From positions 1 to 64,000 of the forward strand of contig NZ_CAXQBR010000084.1 of NCBI RefSeq assembly GCF_964222135.1: 64,000 nt of DNA, in the 5' to 3' direction. The first letter of the stretch is position 1, and each line of letters starts with the position of its first letter. Below are positions 42,749-52,095 of this stretch, piece after piece. The position numbers and the translations under genes are program-made. The DNA comes from Euzebya sp. (GTDB lineage: Bacteria; Actinomycetota; Nitriliruptoria; Euzebyales; Euzebyaceae). The notes under the pieces were generated by a model, which saw only the letters and a list, made by a program, of their open reading frames with translations, was not told the origin of the DNA and did no database searches.

Positions 42749-44110
42749 ATGTCTGACACCAACACCCCGGGCGGCTGGGCGGACGAGACCGAGGACGTCA
42801 CGCCGGCGCGCACCGGCACCCTCGAGCCCCACGGCGGGGAGTACACCGTGTCCGCGGTCGGCGAGTGGCAGAACCTGCCCGACGCCGTCGAGGACGACCT
42901 CATGGTCATCAACATGGGGCCCCAGCACCCCTCGACCCACGGGGTGCTGCGGATGGTCCTGACGATGGACGGCGAGACCGTCGTCGACAACCAGCCGGTG
43001 ATCGGCTACCTGCACACCGGGATCGAGAAGAACACCGAGTACCGCCCCTGGACCCAGGGCGTCACGTTCGTGACGCGGATGGACTACCTGTCCCCGCTGC
43101 ACAACGAGCTCGGGTACTGCCTGGCCGTCGAGAAGCTCCTCGGCATCACCGACCAGGTGCCCGAGCGCGCCCAGGCGATCCGGGTCATCATGACCGAGCT
43201 GAACCGCGTCGCCTCCCACCAGATCGCGATGGCGACCACCGGCATGGAGCTCGGCAGCACCTCGGCGATGATCTACGGGTTCCGGGACCGCGAGGACATC
43301 CTCGACATCTTCGAGTTCGTCACCGGCCTGCGGATGAACCACGCCTACATCCGGCCCGGCGGCGTGTCCCAGGACGTCCCCGAGGACTTCGTCGAGCGGG
43401 CCCGCCAGGTCGTCGCGGGCACCCGCACGCGGATCGGCGAGTTCGAGGACCTGATCACCGAGAACCCGATCTGGCAGGAGCGCAACGTCGGCGTCGGGAT
43501 CCTGACCCGCGAGCAGTGCCTCGACCTCGGCGTCACCGGGCCGGTGCTCCGCTCGACCGGGCTGGCCCACGACCTGCGGAAGACCCACCCCTACTGCGGC
43601 ATCGAGCAGTACGACTTCGACGTCCCCACCACCGACACCTGCGACTGCTACGGCCGCTACCTGGTCCGCATCGAGGAGATGCGCCAGTCGCTCCGCATCG
43701 TCGAGCAGGCCCTCGACCGGCTGCCCGGCGGCCCGGTGATGGTGCAGGACAAGAAGATCGGCTGGCCCGCCCAGCTGGCCCTCGGCCCCGACGGCCTGGG
43801 GAACGCGAAGGAGTACATCGGCAAGATCATGGGTCAGTCGATGGAGGCCCTGATCCACCACTTCAAGCTGGTGACCGAGGGGTTCGAGGTGCCGAGGGGA
43901 ACCGCCTACCAGGCCGTCGAGAGCCCCCGCGGGGAGCTCGGGTACCACGTGACGTCGAGCGGGACCAACATGCCCTACCGGGTCCGCGTCCGGGACCCAT
44001 CCTTCATCCACATCGGCGCGATCGGCGCGATCACCCGCGGCCTGCTGGTCGCCGACGTCATCGCGGCCGTGGCGAGCCTCGACCCGGTGATGGGTGGCGT
44101 CGACCGGTGA
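42749..44110 (+). CDS. nuoD: NADH-quinone oxidoreductase subunit D
   Basis: This 453-residue 49-kDa subunit has the quinone-binding [14 protein letters not shown] motif (near residue 52), [14 protein letters not shown] with the essential tyrosine region, and [16 protein letters not shown] near the end. ATG 42749 has GAGGC upstream. Its 3' end is part of a tandem repeat (44103-44174) that separates it from nuoE. Confidence 0.96.
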   Translation: MSDTNTPGGWADETEDVTPARTGTLEPHGGEYTVSAVGEWQNLPDAVEDDLMVINMGPQHPSTHGVLRMVLTMDGETVVDNQPVIGYLHTGIEKNTEYRPWTQGVTFVTRMDYLSPLHNELGYCLAVEKLLGITDQVPERAQAIRVIMTELNRVASHQIAMATTGMELGSTSAMIYGFRDREDILDIFEFVTGLRMNHAYIRPGGVSQDVPEDFVERARQVVAGTRTRIGEFEDLITENPIWQERNVGVGILTREQCLDLGVTGPVLRSTGLAHDLRKTHPYCGIEQYDFDVPTTDTCDCYGRYLVRIEEMRQSLRIVEQALDRLPGGPVMVQDKKIGWPAQLALGPDGLGNAKEYIGKIMGQSMEALIHHFKLVTEGFEVPRGTAYQAVESPRGELGYHVTSSGTNMPYRVRVRDPSFIHIGAIGAITRGLLVADVIAAVASLDPVMGGVDR

Positions 44111-44174
44111 CGGTCGCGAGGTCGCAGAGACCGGTGACGGTCGCGAGGTGCGCAGACCGGTGACGGTCGCGGGT
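44103..44174 (+). repeat. Triplicated nuoD-nuoE junction repeat
   Basis: The sequence ACCGGTGACGGTCGCG occurs at 44103, 44130 and 44156 (27 and 26 bp apart). Each copy contains a CGGTGACGG stop/start overlap. As a result an 18-codon frame (GTG 44107 to TGA 44163) bridges nuoD to a possible earlier nuoE start at GTG 44160. Confidence 0.8.
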
Positions 44175-44210
44175 GATCGTCACCCGCTCAGAACTCAGGA
44201 GTCCGACAAC

Positions 44211-45098
44211 GTGTTCTCACCCGAGAATCGAGAGAAGGCCGAAGGCCTGGTGGCCCGCTACCCGGTCAAGCGCAGCGCGCTCCTGCCGCTGTTGCACCTG
44301 GTGCAGCACCAGGACGGCTACGTCTCCGACGACGGCATCGCCGAGTGCGCCGAGCTCCTCGACCTGACCAAGGCCGAGGTGGCCGCGGTCTCGACCTTCT
44401 ACACGATGTACAAGCGCGAGCCGATGGGCCGCCACCTGGTGAGCATCTGCACGAACTTCGCCTGCGCCGTGCGCGGCGGCAAGGCGGTCTACGACCGGGT
44501 CAGCGAGCACCTCGGGGTCGGACACGACCAGACGACCGAGGACGGCACGATCACGCTCGAGCACGCCGAGTGCCTCGGCAACTGCGAGGGCGCGCCGCTG
44601 ATCAGCGTCGACTACATCAACTACGAGATGGTCGACGTCGACGAGGCCGTCGAGCTCGTCGACCGGATCCGCGCCGGCGACGTCCCCGAGCCGACCCGCG
44701 GCATGATCCCCCCGGGCGTGCGCGAGGCCTCGCACCGCCTGGCCGGCATCGGCCCGATCGACCCCGAGGGCCCCGGCCAGCGCCTGGGCCTCGCCACCGC
44801 TGAGCACGGCGCCGTGCCGCAGCCCGACGTGGGTCCCGGCATCGCCCCGACGATCGTCGCCTTCACCCCGCCGGGACGGAACGGGCAGCAGCCCGACGAG
44901 GTGCCCGCGCAGGACGCCGGCGGCGTCGACGACCTCGGGACCCAGGAGTCCGTCGAGGAGGCCGCGGCCGCAGAGGGCGTGGACGCCGAGCGCGTCGCCG
45001 AGGAGGCCGCGCCGAGCGGGAGCGACCCCGCGGTCGAGGGGACCGAGGCGGAGGGCGCCGACGACGCCGACACCACCACCGACGAGGAGGGCCGCTGA
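44211..45098 (+). CDS. nuoE: NADH-quinone oxidoreductase subunit E
   Basis: This 295-residue 24-kDa subunit binds a 2Fe-2S cluster (N1a) through ICTNFAC and ECLGNCEG, and the upstream AVSTFYTMYKREP stretch is conserved. The last 110 residues form an acidic Ala/Glu/Asp-rich tail not needed for the fold. GTG 44211 follows AGGAG; GTG 44160 is an alternative start, overlapping the junction mini-frame. It overlaps nuoF by one base. Confidence 0.94.
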   Translation: MFSPENREKAEGLVARYPVKRSALLPLLHLVQHQDGYVSDDGIAECAELLDLTKAEVAAVSTFYTMYKREPMGRHLVSICTNFACAVRGGKAVYDRVSEHLGVGHDQTTEDGTITLEHAECLGNCEGAPLISVDYINYEMVDVDEAVELVDRIRAGDVPEPTRGMIPPGVREASHRLAGIGPIDPEGPGQRLGLATAEHGAVPQPDVGPGIAPTIVAFTPPGRNGQQPDEVPAQDAGGVDDLGTQESVEEAAAAEGVDAERVAEEAAPSGSDPAVEGTEAEGADDADTTTDEEGR

Positions 45099-46441
45099 TG
45101 CCGCAGGTGAAGGTCCTGTCCCAGCGCTACGACCAGCCCGACGCCCACACCCTGGAGGGCTACACCCGCACCGGCGGGTGGGAGGCGCTGCGCACGGTCC
45201 TCGACTCCGACCCCGCGGCCATGCGGGACGTGGTGAAGGACTCCGGACTGCGCGGCCGCGGCGGCGCCGGCTTCCCGACGGGCCTGAAGTGGAGCTTCGT
45301 CCCCCAGGACACCGGCAAGCCGATCTACCTGGTGGTCAACGCCGACGAGTCCGAGCCGGGCACGTTCAAGGACCGCGAGCTGATGGAGCGCGACCCGTTC
45401 CAGCTGATCGAGGGGATCATCTGCAGCGCCTACGCGCTCAACAGCCCGCGCTCGTTCATCTTCATCCGCGGCGAGTACCTGTTCCCCGGCATCCGGATCG
45501 AGGAGGCGCTGGCCGCCGCCTACGCGAACGGGTACCTCGGCGAGGACATCCTCGGCTCGGGCTTCAGCCACCACATCACCCTCCACTACGGCTCGGGTGC
45601 CTACATCTGCGGTGAGGAGACGGCCCTGCTCGAGGCCCTCGAGGGACGCCGCGGCCAGCCCCGGCTGCGACCGCCGTTCCCCGCCGTCGCCGGGCTGTAC
45701 GCCAGCCCGACGGTGATCAACAACGTCGAGTCGATCGCCGCCGCCGGCCACATCATGCTGCACGGCGCGAACTGGTGGAAGCAGTGGGGGCCCGAGCGCT
45801 CCCCGGGCACCAAGCTGTTCTGCGTCTCCGGCGAGGTGGTGCGGCCGGGGAACTACGAGTACCCGATGGGCACCCCCGCCCGCGAGATCATCGAGGACGC
45901 CTGCGGCGGCATGCTGCCGGGCCGCTCCCTGCGGTTCTGGACCCCGGGCGGGTCGTCGACCCCGCTGCTCACCGACGAGCACGTCGACATCCCCATGGAC
46001 TTCGACTCGATCGCCCAGGCCGGCTCGATGATGGGAACCGGCGCGATGCAGATGTTCAGCGACAAGACCTCCGTGGTCGAGGCGACGCTCAACTGGATGC
46101 GCTTCTACGAGCACGAGTCGTGCGGCAAGTGCACGCCGTGCCGCGAGGGGACGTTCTGGGTCGGCCAGATCCTCGAGCGCATCCTCGCCGGGCGGGGCAT
46201 GGCCGAGGACCTCGACACGCTCGCGGACATGTGCGACAGCATCCTCGGCCGCAGCTTCTGCGCCCTGGCCGACGGGGCGGTGTCGCCGCTCGCCTCGTCA
46301 CTCAAGTACTTCCGGGACGAGTACGAGCACCTGATCGCCCACGGGCGCCTGCCCGAGCACCTCGAACCGCGGGCGCCGGCGATCGCCGACAACGCCCAGA
46401 GCGACCGACCGCGGATGATGGTGGGGGTGGGACATGTCTGA
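45098..46441 (+). CDS. nuoF: NADH-quinone oxidoreductase subunit F
   Basis: This 447-residue 51-kDa subunit carries FMN and the NADH site: GRGGAGFPTGLKW, NADESEPGTFKDR and, for cluster N3, ESCGKCTPCREGT with a further Cys in RSFCALADG. It accepts hydride from NADH at the tip of the peripheral arm. ATG 45098 overlaps the nuoE stop, and its end overlaps nuoG by 8 nt. Confidence 0.97.
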   Translation: MPQVKVLSQRYDQPDAHTLEGYTRTGGWEALRTVLDSDPAAMRDVVKDSGLRGRGGAGFPTGLKWSFVPQDTGKPIYLVVNADESEPGTFKDRELMERDPFQLIEGIICSAYALNSPRSFIFIRGEYLFPGIRIEEALAAAYANGYLGEDILGSGFSHHITLHYGSGAYICGEETALLEALEGRRGQPRLRPPFPAVAGLYASPTVINNVESIAAAGHIMLHGANWWKQWGPERSPGTKLFCVSGEVVRPGNYEYPMGTPAREIIEDACGGMLPGRSLRFWTPGGSSTPLLTDEHVDIPMDFDSIAQAGSMMGTGAMQMFSDKTSVVEATLNWMRFYEHESCGKCTPCREGTFWVGQILERILAGRGMAEDLDTLADMCDSILGRSFCALADGAVSPLASSLKYFRDEYEHLIAHGRLPEHLEPRAPAIADNAQSDRPRMMVGVGHV

Positions 46442-48881
46442 AGGTGCAGAGGACCTGGTCACGCTGACGATCGACGGCACCGAGATCGCCGTCGAGCCCG
46501 GCACGCTGGTGATCCGCGCGGCCGAGCAGCTCGGCATCGTGATCCCGCGCTTCTGCGACCACCCGCTGCTCGACCCGGTCGCCGCCTGCCGGCAGTGCCT
46601 GGTGGAGGTCGAGGGTGCCCGCAAGCCCACGCCCGCCTGCTCGGAGGTGGTCCGCCCCGACATGGTCGTGCGGACCCAGGAGGTCAGCGAGCTGTCGCGG
46701 GCCTACCAGGAGTCCCAGATGGAGCTCCTGCTGGTCAACCACCCCCTCGACTGCCCGCAGTGCGACAAGGGCGGGGAGTGCCCGCTGCAGGACCAGTCGC
46801 TCCGGAACGGCACCGCCGACTCCCGGATGTGGGACAAGAAGCGCGTCTACACCAAGGCGCTGCCGATCAACGCGAAGATCTCCCTCGATCGCGAGCGCTG
46901 CGTGCTCTGCGCCCGCTGCACCCGGTTCGCGAAGGAGATCTCCGGTGAGCCGTTCATCGAGCTGTTCGAGCGCAGCGCGCTCGAGCAGGTGGCGATCTAC
47001 GCGGACAAGCCGTACGACTCCTACTTCTCGGGCAACGTCGTCCAGATATGCCCGGTCGGCGCGCTGACCTCGAACAGCTACCGGTTCAAGGCGCGCCCGT
47101 TCGACCTCCGCCGCGTCCCCGGCATCGCCTACCACGACGCGTCGGGGGCGAACATCCGCCACGACGTCCGGCGCGGCCGCATCGAGCGGGTCATGGCCCG
47201 CACGAACCTCGCCGTCAACGACGCCTGGATCGACGACAAGACCCGCTACGGCTACGAGTTCGTGCACAGCCCCGACCGCCTGACCGACCCCCTCGTCCGG
47301 GGTGAGACCGGGGCCCTCCACCGCGCGTCGTGGGTGACCGCCGTGCAGCGCGCCGCGGACGCGATCGCCGCGGTCGACCCGGGGAAGGTCGCGATCCTGA
47401 CCGGCGGACGCCTGACCGACGAGGACGCGTACGCGGTCAGCCGCTTCGCCCGCGACGTGGTCGGCACCGACCACGTCGACTTCCGGACCGATCCGCACGC
47501 CGACGACCTGGCGGTCCTGCCGACGCTCGCCGCGACCACCGACGTGACCTACCAGCGCGTCGAGGAGGCGCCGACGGTCGTCATCGCCGGGCTCGAGCCC
47601 CACGAGGAGCTGCCGACGCTGTTCCTCCGGCTCCGCAAGGCGTGGCGGCGGCGCGGCCAGAAGATCGTCGTCGTGGGGCCGGTCCTCGGCCGCCTCGAGG
47701 AGATCGCCTGGCAGTGGATCCCCACCGCACCGGGTGGGGAGGCCGACGTCCTGGCCGCGCTCGCCGACCGGTCCGCTGACGCCCTCGACCCGATCACCGA
47801 CGTGCTCGGCGCCGACACCGTCGTGCTGGCGGGGGAGCGGCTGAGCGCCAGCCCCGGCGCCCTCCCGGCGGCCCGCGACCTCGCCGAGGGCCTAGGCGCC
47901 GGGTTCGCCTGGGTGCCCCGCCGCCCCGGTGCCCGCGGCGCGGTCGAGGCCGGCCTCATGCCGGGCACGCTGCCCGGCGGACGGCCGCTCGACGCCCCCG
48001 GGCCGGTCGCCGAGGTGTGGGGTCGCGTGCCCGACGCCCCTGGCCGCGACGCCGCCGGCATCCTGGCCGACGTCGCCGACGGGACCATCGAGGTCCTCTG
48101 GCTGATCGGCGTCGACCCCGTCACCGACTTCGCCGACCCGGCGCTCGCCCGCCGGGCGCTCGAAGCTGCGGGGACGGTCATCGCGACCGACCTGTTGCCG
48201 ACCGAGTCGGTCCGCCGTGCCGACATCGTGTTCCCGGCCGCCGCCCCACCGGAGCGGGTCGGCTCGTTCACCAACTGGGAGGGACGGCGCCAGGCCTGGC
48301 CGCAGGCCGTCGGCGCGGTCGGCCAGACCCTCCAGGACTGGGACGTCATCCGCCAGGTCGCCCGCGCGATGGGCACCGACCTGGGCTGGGAGACCGCCAA
48401 CGACGTGCGCCGCGAGGCCGCGCCGCTGATGGCCGCCACCGACGAGCGCGGCCCGGCCACCCGTGTCGACGACTCGGGCGACGGGGCCCCGCAGCGCCGC
48501 TCTGCCGAGCCGACCGCCGACCACCCGCTGCTCAGCGTGGCGGTGCCGTTCCTCCTGCAGGGCGGCACGATGCTGACCGGCGCCGAGGAGCTCGCGGCGG
48601 GCGCCCCCCCGCACCGGGTCTGGGTCAACCCCCAGGACCTCGGCCAGGGCGGTGCGCTGGCCGGTGCGGAGCTGGCCGACGGCCAGGTCGTCACGGTCAC
48701 GGGTCCCGACGGGGCCGTCGACCTGCACCTGCACCTGACGCCGTCGGTCGCTCCGGGCACGGTGGTCGTCCCCACCTCCACCCGCCTGGACCTCGGACCC
48801 GGCAACCCGCCGGTCGCGATCAGCGCCAGCGCCGCCGTCCCCCACCCGCCCGAACCCGACGTGCCCGCAGGAGACGCCTGA
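46434..48881 (+). CDS. nuoG: NADH-quinone oxidoreductase subunit G
   Basis: This 815-residue 75-kDa subunit has an N-terminal 2Fe-2S domain (cysteines in RFCDHPLL, ACRQCLVEV and PAC), a His-Cys3 cluster motif (HPLDCPQCDKGGEC) and a 4Fe-4S set (CVLCARC with ICPVGAL). A molybdopterin-oxidoreductase-like C-terminal half follows. The region where the extra N7 cluster would bind (about 47130-47160) lacks cysteines, so N7 is absent. The middle domain is less conserved than the termini. Confidence 0.95.
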   Translation: MSEGAEDLVTLTIDGTEIAVEPGTLVIRAAEQLGIVIPRFCDHPLLDPVAACRQCLVEVEGARKPTPACSEVVRPDMVVRTQEVSELSRAYQESQMELLLVNHPLDCPQCDKGGECPLQDQSLRNGTADSRMWDKKRVYTKALPINAKISLDRERCVLCARCTRFAKEISGEPFIELFERSALEQVAIYADKPYDSYFSGNVVQICPVGALTSNSYRFKARPFDLRRVPGIAYHDASGANIRHDVRRGRIERVMARTNLAVNDAWIDDKTRYGYEFVHSPDRLTDPLVRGETGALHRASWVTAVQRAADAIAAVDPGKVAILTGGRLTDEDAYAVSRFARDVVGTDHVDFRTDPHADDLAVLPTLAATTDVTYQRVEEAPTVVIAGLEPHEELPTLFLRLRKAWRRRGQKIVVVGPVLGRLEEIAWQWIPTAPGGEADVLAALADRSADALDPITDVLGADTVVLAGERLSASPGALPAARDLAEGLGAGFAWVPRRPGARGAVEAGLMPGTLPGGRPLDAPGPVAEVWGRVPDAPGRDAAGILADVADGTIEVLWLIGVDPVTDFADPALARRALEAAGTVIATDLLPTESVRRADIVFPAAAPPERVGSFTNWEGRRQAWPQAVGAVGQTLQDWDVIRQVARAMGTDLGWETANDVRREAAPLMAATDERGPATRVDDSGDGAPQRRSAEPTADHPLLSVAVPFLLQGGTMLTGAEELAAGAPPHRVWVNPQDLGQGGALAGAELADGQVVTVTGPDGAVDLHLHLTPSVAPGTVVVPTSTRLDLGPGNPPVAISASAAVPHPPEPDVPAGDA

Positions 48882-50269
48882 TGCTCCCAGTCGATGCCAT
48901 CACCGACGGGTGGGACCTCCTCATCGTCCTGGCCGTCGTCGTCGTGGGGTGGGCCTACTTCCTCCTCTCCACGGCGGTCCTGATCTGGGCCGAGCGGCGG
49001 ATCGTCGCCCGCATGCAGTCGCGCCTCGGCCCGAACCGGCTCGGTCCCTGGGGCATCCTGCAGACGCTGGCCGACGGCGCGAAGTTCTTCTTCAAGGAGG
49101 ACATCCTCCCGAAGGGCGTCGACAAGCCGGTCTACTTCGCCGCCCCGCTCGTCAGCGCCATCATCGCGATGGTCACCTTCGCGGTGATCCCGATCGGCGG
49201 CGACTTCGCCCTCGCCGGCCGCGACATCAGCCTGCAGATCTGGGACCCCGAGATCGGCATGCTCTGGCCCCTCGCCACGGGGTCGCTCGCCGTCTACGGC
49301 ATCGTCCTCGCCGGGTGGTCGTCTGGCTCGAAGTACCCGCTGCTCGGCGGGGTCCGGTCGTCGGCCCAGATGATCTCCTACGAGCTGTCGATGGGCCTCG
49401 CGGTCGGCGCGGTGTTCATCTACACCGGCTCGCTGCGGGTCAGCGACATCGTCGCCGCCCAGCAGGGCAGCCTGATCACCGACTCGATCCCGATCCTCAA
49501 CCTGATCCCCGCCTGGCACCTCGTGCCCATGTTCCCGGCGTTCGTGCTGTTCTTCATCGCGGCGACCGCGGAGATCCAGCGCCCGCCCTTCGACCTCCCC
49601 GAGGCAGAGGGCGAGCTCGTCGGCGGGTTCAACACCGAGTACTCGGCTGCCAAGTTCGCGATGTTCTTCCTCGCCGAGTTCATGAACGTCATCACGATGA
49701 GCGCCATCATCGTCACGATGTTCCTCGGCGGGCCGTCCGGGCCGGTGCCCGCCGGCGACGGCTGGCTGGCGACCACCGCGCAGATCGTGCTGCCGATCGT
49801 GTACTTCACCGCGAAGGTCTGGGTCTTCGTCTTCATCTACATCTGGATGCGCGGCTCCCTGCCGCGCTTCCGCTACGACCGGCTGATGACGCTCGGCTGG
49901 AAGGTGATGCTGCCCCTCGGCATCGCCTGGGTGTTCCTGACCGGCTTCGCGGTCGTCATCCGCAGCTGGGCCCGCACCGTCGACGACCCGCTGCCGACCC
50001 TCGGCACGTGGGCGGCGATCATCATCGGCGTCGCGGTGCTGCTGTACCTGGTCTCCCCCCTCTTCGCGAGCCGTGAGGACGCCGAGGTCGAACCGGCCGC
50101 CGGCAGCGGCGGCAGCGGCGGTGGGGGCGGCGGCTCGCCGGTGCGCACCGACCCCGGCACGGCGCCCGGGGGCTCCCAGGTGACCGAGCCCGGCCGCGCC
50201 GACGACGCCCACGACCTCCCCGACGACGATGCCGACGTCGACACGTCCCGACCCGCGGGAGTGACCTGA
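48881..50269 (+). CDS. nuoH: NADH-quinone oxidoreductase subunit H
   Basis: This 462-residue membrane subunit forms the quinone entry channel with NuoB and NuoD. It shows [21 protein letters not shown], the FKEDILP segment, the acidic [20 protein letters not shown] loop and eight helices. The last 60 residues are a Gly-rich then acidic tail (a run of glycines near residue 415), an extension beyond standard NuoH. ATG 48881 overlaps the nuoG stop. Confidence 0.96.
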   Translation: MLPVDAITDGWDLLIVLAVVVVGWAYFLLSTAVLIWAERRIVARMQSRLGPNRLGPWGILQTLADGAKFFFKEDILPKGVDKPVYFAAPLVSAIIAMVTFAVIPIGGDFALAGRDISLQIWDPEIGMLWPLATGSLAVYGIVLAGWSSGSKYPLLGGVRSSAQMISYELSMGLAVGAVFIYTGSLRVSDIVAAQQGSLITDSIPILNLIPAWHLVPMFPAFVLFFIAATAEIQRPPFDLPEAEGELVGGFNTEYSAAKFAMFFLAEFMNVITMSAIIVTMFLGGPSGPVPAGDGWLATTAQIVLPIVYFTAKVWVFVFIYIWMRGSLPRFRYDRLMTLGWKVMLPLGIAWVFLTGFAVVIRSWARTVDDPLPTLGTWAAIIIGVAVLLYLVSPLFASREDAEVEPAAGSGGSGGGGGGSPVRTDPGTAPGGSQVTEPGRADDAHDLPDDDADVDTSRPAGVT

Positions 50270-50271
50270 TC

Positions 50272-50949
50272 ATGTTCAACGCCCTCCGCAAGGGCTTCGG
50301 TCTGACCTTCAAGACGATGTTCAGACCGGTGTCCACCGTCCAGTACCCCGAGGTGAAGCGCGCCACCCAGCCGCGCTTCCACGGACGGCACGTGCTGAAC
50401 CGCCACCCCGACGGGCTCGAGAAGTGCGTCGGCTGCGAGCTGTGCGCGTGGGCCTGCCCGGCCGATGCGATCTTCGTCCAGGGTGCCGACAACACCCCGG
50501 ACGCCCGCTACTCCCCGGGTGAGCGCTTCGGCGTCGACTACCAGATCAACTACCTGCGCTGCATCTTCTGCGGGCTGTGCATCGAGGCGTGCCCGACCAG
50601 GGCGTTGACCATGTCGAACGAGTACGAGCTCAGCCAGGACTCGCGCGAGGCGATGATCTTCACGAAGGACCAGCTGCTCGCCCCCCTCCCCGAGGGCGCC
50701 CAGCCGACGCCGCACACCGACGCCGAGGTGGCCGCGCGCGGTCTCGAGTACTACGAGCACAACTTCGCCGGGCAGCTGCCGCTGGTCTCGAAGGCCGAGG
50801 GCTACCGCTCGGACCCCCGCCGGAAGAAGCCGGGCGACGGACGGCTGCTCGCCGCCGACCCTCCCGCGAACCCGGTGACCAAGCCGGAGGACGCGATGGA
50901 GGCCGGGGTCGACCCCCGCGACGACGGCGACGACGAGGTCATCGCATGA
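50272..50949 (+). CDS. nuoI: NADH-quinone oxidoreductase subunit I
   Basis: This 225-residue protein has two ferredoxin-type motifs, [12 protein letters not shown] (near residue 52) and [12 protein letters not shown] (near residue 97), which bind clusters N6a and N6b. The C-terminal 80 residues are a charged extension. ATG 50272 lies 2 bp after nuoH. Its stop overlaps mini-ORF C. Confidence 0.96.
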   Translation: MFNALRKGFGLTFKTMFRPVSTVQYPEVKRATQPRFHGRHVLNRHPDGLEKCVGCELCAWACPADAIFVQGADNTPDARYSPGERFGVDYQINYLRCIFCGLCIEACPTRALTMSNEYELSQDSREAMIFTKDQLLAPLPEGAQPTPHTDAEVAARGLEYYEHNFAGQLPLVSKAEGYRSDPRRKKPGDGRLLAADPPANPVTKPEDAMEAGVDPRDDGDDEVIA

Positions 50950-51017
50950 GCGCGTCAGCGGTCATTGGACAGGCCGGGGGGAAACCCCGGTGCGCGAGCA
51001 CGGGGGTTGGGCGATGA
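50946..51017 (+). CDS. GQAGG mini-ORF C between nuoI and nuoJ
   Basis: A 23-codon frame starts at ATG 50946 overlapping the nuoI TGA and stops at TGA 51015-51017 overlapping the nuoJ ATG. The peptide begins [16 protein letters not shown] and ends Gly-Val-Gly-Arg, matching mini-ORFs A and B. The arms AACCCC (50983-50988) and GGGGTT (51003-51008), separated by 14 nt with an inner GTGC/GCAC stem and a GCGA loop, cover the nuoJ ribosome-binding region. Base pairs differ from copy B but pairing is kept. Confidence 0.5.
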   Translation: MSASAVIGQAGGKPRCASTGVGR

Positions 51018-51781
51018 GCGCGGCGCTGCTGGCGCAGGCCGCCGACGCGGCGCAGACGACCTCGTCGGGGGCCGCGGAGTTCTGGCTCTTCTGGATCCTC
51101 GCGCCGCTGTCGCTCGCCGCTGCGCTGGCGGTCGTCATCCTGAAGAACCCCGTCCACGCCGCGCTGATGCTGGTCGTGAACTTCTTCACGTTCGCGGTGT
51201 TCTACGCGATCCTCGAGGGTCAGTTCCTCGCGACGATCCAGGTGATCGTCTACGCCGGCGCGATCATGATCCTGTTCCTGTTCGTGCTGATGCTGCTCGG
51301 CGTGGACCGCGAGACCGAGCTGGGGCCAGGGCGACTGCGCGGGCAGAAGGTCGCCGCGATCCTGCTCGGCGCCGGCCTGTTCGTGGCGCTGACCGGCACG
51401 ATCGCCGGGCCGTACATGGGCACCGACTCCGCCTGCAACCGCTCGGAGCAGGTGACGGCTGCGGTCGCGGAGGAGGGGGCGGACGCCCAGCCGTGCGCCG
51501 GCCTCGAAGAGGTCAACGCGGCGGAGTCAGGCGGGAACGTGCAGGGCATCGGCCGCCTGCTGTTCACCGACTACGTGTGGCCCTTCGAGGTGACCAGCGT
51601 CCTGCTGGTCATCGCCGCGATCGGTGCGATGGTGCTGGGGCGCCGGACCGACTCCCTGGCCGACCTGGTCGACGTCGGCGAGGCCGAGCCCCCGGGCTCG
51701 ACCCCCGAGCTGGTCCACACCACCACACCCGCGCCCGACGGCGCGGACGACCCGACGTCGACAGACGAGGAGGCCACGTGA
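51014..51781 (+). CDS. nuoJ: NADH-quinone oxidoreductase subunit J
   Basis: This 255-residue membrane subunit has five helices with the conserved [13 protein letters not shown] and [17 protein letters not shown] (helix 3 with its pi-bulge region). The N-terminus is longer than usual and the C-terminal 35 residues are an acidic extension. ATG 51014 overlaps the mini-ORF C stop; the 4-nt GTGA overlap with nuoK follows. Confidence 0.95.
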   Translation: MSAALLAQAADAAQTTSSGAAEFWLFWILAPLSLAAALAVVILKNPVHAALMLVVNFFTFAVFYAILEGQFLATIQVIVYAGAIMILFLFVLMLLGVDRETELGPGRLRGQKVAAILLGAGLFVALTGTIAGPYMGTDSACNRSEQVTAAVAEEGADAQPCAGLEEVNAAESGGNVQGIGRLLFTDYVWPFEVTSVLLVIAAIGAMVLGRRTDSLADLVDVGEAEPPGSTPELVHTTTPAPDGADDPTSTDEEAT

Positions 51782-52095
51782 GCCCCGAAGCCGGCATCCC
51801 GGCCGGGTACTACCTGCTGCTGGCCGCCGCTCTGTTCTCCATCGGCGTGGTCGGCGTGCTGATCCGCCGGAACCTGATCGTGATCTTCATGTGCATCGAG
51901 CTCATGCTGAACGCGGTCAACCTGACCCTGGTCGCGTTCAGCCGCCTCAACGGCAACCTCGACGGGCAGGTGCTCAGCTTCTTCGTGATGGTGGTCGCCG
52001 CCGCCGAGGTCACCGTCGGCCTCGCCCTGATCGTGAACCTCTTCAGGCTGCGCGCCTCGATCGACGCCGACGACGCCGACAGGCTGCGCGCGTGA
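51778..52095 (+). CDS. nuoK: NADH-quinone oxidoreductase subunit K
   Basis: This 105-residue protein has three helices with the two conserved membrane glutamates in [13 protein letters not shown] and [12 protein letters not shown], part of the proton path. GTG 51778 overlaps the nuoJ stop, and its TGA overlaps the nuoL ATG. Confidence 0.96.
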   Translation: MSPEAGIPAGYYLLLAAALFSIGVVGVLIRRNLIVIFMCIELMLNAVNLTLVAFSRLNGNLDGQVLSFFVMVVAAAEVTVGLALIVNLFRLRASIDADDADRLRA

